DNA of 64,000 nucleotides from Bin87 sp965203855 (lineage in GTDB: Bacteria > Chloroflexota > Dehalococcoidia > Lucifugimonadales > UBA3495): positions 434,001-498,000 of the forward strand of contig CBDBDN010000008.1 in NCBI GenBank assembly GCA_965203855.1. Reading direction: 5' to 3'. A program made the position numbers and the translations under genes. The notes under the pieces were generated by a model that was given only the letters and a program-made list of their open reading frames with translations, was not told the origin of the DNA and ran no database searches. Positions 61,746 to 64,000 of the stretch are shown here, one piece after another (position 1 is the stretch's first letter; each line of letters opens with the position of its first letter).

Positions 61746-63035
61746 GTGCCGCAAACCATACGCAGCCCGGAACGGTTGGCGGGGACGCTGGCAGTCCCGG
61801 GCGACAAATCCGTGTCCCACCGCGCCCTTATCCTCAACGCTATTGCCAACGGCAGCGCCGTCGTAACCGGCCTTTCGGACGGCGCCGACGTCCGTTCTAC
61901 CGCCGCCTGCCTGCGCGCAATGGGCGTTGCCATTGACCCGTTGGATGAACCGGGCAGTTTTCAGGTATCCGGCCCCGGCAACGGCCTCGTTGAGCCAACC
62001 GATCTGCTGGATGCCGGCAACAGCGGCACTTCAATGCGTCTGCTTTCCGGGCTGTTGGCCGGGCAGGATTTTTTGTCCGTGCTGACCGGAGACGACTCGC
62101 TGCGTTCCCGCCCGATGGGGCGCATCGTGCAGCCGTTGCAGCAGATGGGCGCCGCCATCATGGGGCGCGATGGCGATACCCTGGCGCCGCTGACCATACG
62201 GGGCGGCAGCCTGCGCTCCATTGAATACGCCATGCCCGTAGCCAGCGCGCAAGTCAAATCCTGCCTGATGCTGGCCGGCTTATCCGCCGCCGGCCCTACC
62301 GTGTTGCATCAGCCCGCCCTCTCCCGCGACCACACCGAGCGGATGATGGCCGCCATGGGCGCGCCGGTTGAAACCGACGGCCTCGCCCTTACCCTGCATC
62401 CCGCGCGCCTGCAAGCCGTAGATGTCGCCGTGCCGGGCGATATATCATCGGCCGCTTTCTGGATGGTAGCCGGCCTGATCCACCCCAACGCGCGGGTAAC
62501 CGTTACCGGCGTGGGCCTTAATCCCAGCCGCGCCGGCATCATCGACGCCTTGCGGATGATGGGCGCCGGCGCGGCGCTGCGCCTGGAAAACGAGCGCGTT
62601 GAGGGCGGCGAGCCGGTGGCCGACGTCGTAGCGTCATCCGCCAGCCTGCGCGGTATTGAACTGGCCGGCGACATCATCCCTATAATGATTGACGAACTGC
62701 CGGCGCTGGCGGTAGCCGCCTGCTTTGCCGCGGGCGAAACCGTCATCCGCGACGCCGCCGAGCTGCGCGTCAAAGAATCCGACCGCATCGCCGCCACAGT
62801 ATCGGAACTAACCCGTCTGGGCGGCCGCCTGGAACCCCGGGAGGACGGTATGACGATACAAGGCGTCGGGCGTTTGCAGGGCGCCGAAGTGGAAAGCCAT
62901 GGCGACCATCGTCTGGCAATGGCCATGGCGGTGGCCGGGCTGGCAGCGTCCGGCGCTACGGTAGTGCGCGGAGCCGCAGATGCCGCCGTGTCCTATCCGA
63001 CATTCTGGGAACATCTGGAATCCTTGGCCGGCTGA
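61746..63035 (+). CDS. aroA: 3-phosphoshikimate 1-carboxyvinyltransferase (EPSP synthase)
   Basis: 429 residues. Joins PEP and shikimate 3-phosphate in the shikimate pathway. Features: LAVPGDKSVSHRALILNA, LDAGNSGTSMRLLSGLLAG, SRPMGRIVQPL, SAQVKSCLMLAGL, and RVKESDRI as LRVKESDRIAATV, then HGDHRLAMAMAVAG. GTG 61746 is preferred because AAGGA at 61733-61737 is 8 nt upstream; the ATG at 61737 overlaps that site. Confidence 0.95.
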   Translation: MPQTIRSPERLAGTLAVPGDKSVSHRALILNAIANGSAVVTGLSDGADVRSTAACLRAMGVAIDPLDEPGSFQVSGPGNGLVEPTDLLDAGNSGTSMRLLSGLLAGQDFLSVLTGDDSLRSRPMGRIVQPLQQMGAAIMGRDGDTLAPLTIRGGSLRSIEYAMPVASAQVKSCLMLAGLSAAGPTVLHQPALSRDHTERMMAAMGAPVETDGLALTLHPARLQAVDVAVPGDISSAAFWMVAGLIHPNARVTVTGVGLNPSRAGIIDALRMMGAGAALRLENERVEGGEPVADVVASSASLRGIELAGDIIPIMIDELPALAVAACFAAGETVIRDAAELRVKESDRIAATVSELTRLGGRLEPREDGMTIQGVGRLQGAEVESHGDHRLAMAMAVAGLAASGATVVRGAADAAVSYPTFWEHLESLAG

Positions 63036-63074
63036 ACGGCGGCTGCGGCTGTTGACGCGGTAGGGGTTGCCGGT

Positions 63075-63587
63075 TTGAACCGGGCCGGTTGGCTGTATCT
63101 GCTATTGTCGGTTGCCGCCGCCATTGCTACACTGGCGGCAACGGTAACAGTATATGTACTCTGGGGACGCGAGCCGCCGGAAACGCTGTCGGCTGCCATC
63201 GTCAACACGGCTGCCGTCCTGGCCGCCAGCGCTTTCGTAGGAGTAACCGATATGTTCTTTACGATGCAAGAACGCAGAGAGCGGCTCGCCGAAAAACGGC
63301 AGCACGACGAAGAACGCCGGCAGTGGCAAATCCGCGAAGAAGAGGAGCGCAAGCAGCGGGAAATTCGCGAGGAAGAAGCGCGTCAACAGCGGGAAATTCG
63401 CGAGGAAGAGGCGCGTCAACAGCGGGAAATTCGCGACGCAGAGGAACGCCAGCAGCGCGAGGAAGAACGCCGGCAGCGCGCAGAACATGACGCCCGTATG
63501 GAACAACTGATGACCCGATTCGTAGAAGCCTTGGAACGCATCGAAAGCCGCAATAACGGGAACGGCAGCGGCAGGGCCGCGGCCTGA
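63075..63587 (+). CDS. membrane protein with long charged coiled coil
   Basis: 170 residues, TTG start. Two hydrophobic segments (about 6-29 and 39-62) and then a highly charged coil made of repeats (RQWQIREEEERKQ, REIREEEARQQ twice, REIRDAEERQQ), ending in a variable helix and Asn/Gly tail. The repeat DNA GGGAAATTCGCGAGGAAGA is tandemly repeated. Same general architecture as 1456 and 46912, with longer coils. Function unknown. Confidence 0.6.
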   Translation: MNRAGWLYLLLSVAAAIATLAATVTVYVLWGREPPETLSAAIVNTAAVLAASAFVGVTDMFFTMQERRERLAEKRQHDEERRQWQIREEEERKQREIREEEARQQREIREEEARQQREIRDAEERQQREEERRQRAEHDARMEQLMTRFVEALERIESRNNGNGSGRAAA

Positions 63588-63663
63588 CCGCCCTCCGCAG
63601 CGCCGGGTCATTCATTTCACCGGGCCAGCATACCCGATACCGCCTTTCCTATTCGCAGCCGCA

Positions 63664-64000
63664 ATGCCATTACCCGGCGAAATCCCGCAGGCCAGCCCGG
63701 CCCCGCCTCTGCTGGTGATTATCTCCGGCCCGTCCGCGGCCGGCAAGGGGTCGCTGATTGCCGAGCTGCGGCGGCTCAATCGCCCCTGGCATTTTGCCGT
63801 TACGGCCACCACCCGGCCAATGCGCCCCGGCGAAGTAGATGGCCGGGACTACATCTTTATGGACGAAGCGGATTTTCTGCGGCTGCGGGAACGGGATGAA
63901 CTGCTGGAATCGGCGCAAGTGTATAATCGCTGGTACGGCGTCCCGCGCGAGCAGGTGCGCGACCCTCTCATCGCCGGCCGTGATGTCATACTGGAAATTG
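63664..64000 (+). CDS. gmk: guanylate kinase, cut by the window end
   Basis: ATG 63664 opens a frame that runs off the window. It reads MPLPGEIPQASPAPPLLVI then the P-loop SGPSAAGKGSL, TATTRPMRPGEVDGRDYIF (GMP-binding region), and ESAQVYNRWYGVPREQV. This is the N-terminal half of guanylate kinase, which phosphorylates GMP to GDP. Confidence 0.93.
   Translation, partial: MPLPGEIPQASPAPPLLVIISGPSAAGKGSLIAELRRLNRPWHFAVTATTRPMRPGEVDGRDYIFMDEADFLRLRERDELLESAQVYNRWYGVPREQVRDPLIAGRDVILEI

Overview
The window is GC-rich, densely packed bacterial chromosome. No rRNA or taxonomic marker is present. The gene set fits a Chloroflexota lineage of the SAR202/Dehalococcoidia kind, possibly a marine or sponge-associated one: archaeal-type cofactor-independent phosphoglycerate mutase, an LL-diaminopimelate aminotransferase beside dapF, an NpdG-like F420-dependent NADP reductase, a CaiB/BaiF CoA-transferase, many Uma2-family nucleases and many small membrane coiled-coil proteins. 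That assignment is inference from gene content only.

Layout. 1-10 kb: apgM, tpiA, a frameshifted restriction-methylase, a duplicated vapB antitoxin with one vapC, miaA, dapF and two paralogous unknowns. 10-20 kb: dapL, three near-identical Uma2 genes around a repeat protein with a degenerate J domain, hflX, a metallophosphoesterase, a Swt1-type HEPN protein, a DUF2442/DUF4160 pair and an acetamidase-like enzyme. 20-34 kb: two tandem uracil-DNA-glycosylase-like paralogues, argS, VOC and S51-peptidase-like genes, hisIE-HAD-hisF, phase-variable locus A, a GlcG-like protein, a cyclase, hisS and a CoA-transferase. 34-45 kb is an accessory island: tRNA-Asp(GTC) with terminator, locus B, a dead IS30-type element, a complete type II CBASS operon (CD-NTase, Cap2 E1-E2, Cap3 JAB, TIR-SAVED), then a decayed zone with GLUG-adhesin remnants, a degenerate type I-E-like CRISPR array without cas genes, and a duplicated membrane-protein module. 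45-58 kb: thioredoxin-like, NpdG, VOC, retropepsin-like and PIG-L genes, two broken Uma2 genes, a PEP-mutase-family enzyme, DUF429, tandem cupins, SDR and locus C. 59-64 kb: tyrA, a Uma2 with a coiled-coil tail, aroA, a membrane coiled-coil gene and the start of gmk.

The most unusual signal is a three-member family of small exported or membrane-anchored proteins (28463-29088 +, 34586-35164 +, 58192-58779 -). Each has a long poly-C tract in its 5' end (15, 20 and 14 C), a conserved head (GYTY..RVC.EYG.QPR; DGQ.AYN.GNSDSGWLIVL), a variable middle and a conserved tail (YIRWAxMxWCR). In all three the present tract length puts the start out of frame with the body, which looks like a dispersed phase-variation system. 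A fourth tract (C9) breaks the restriction-methylase. No close description of this family is known to me.

Single-base frameshifts, a CAG-to-TAG nonsense change, fresh tandem duplications and a dispersed GCAA-loop hairpin repeat show active repeat-driven remodelling. Sequencing or assembly error in homopolymers is the main alternative and cannot be excluded from the sequence alone.
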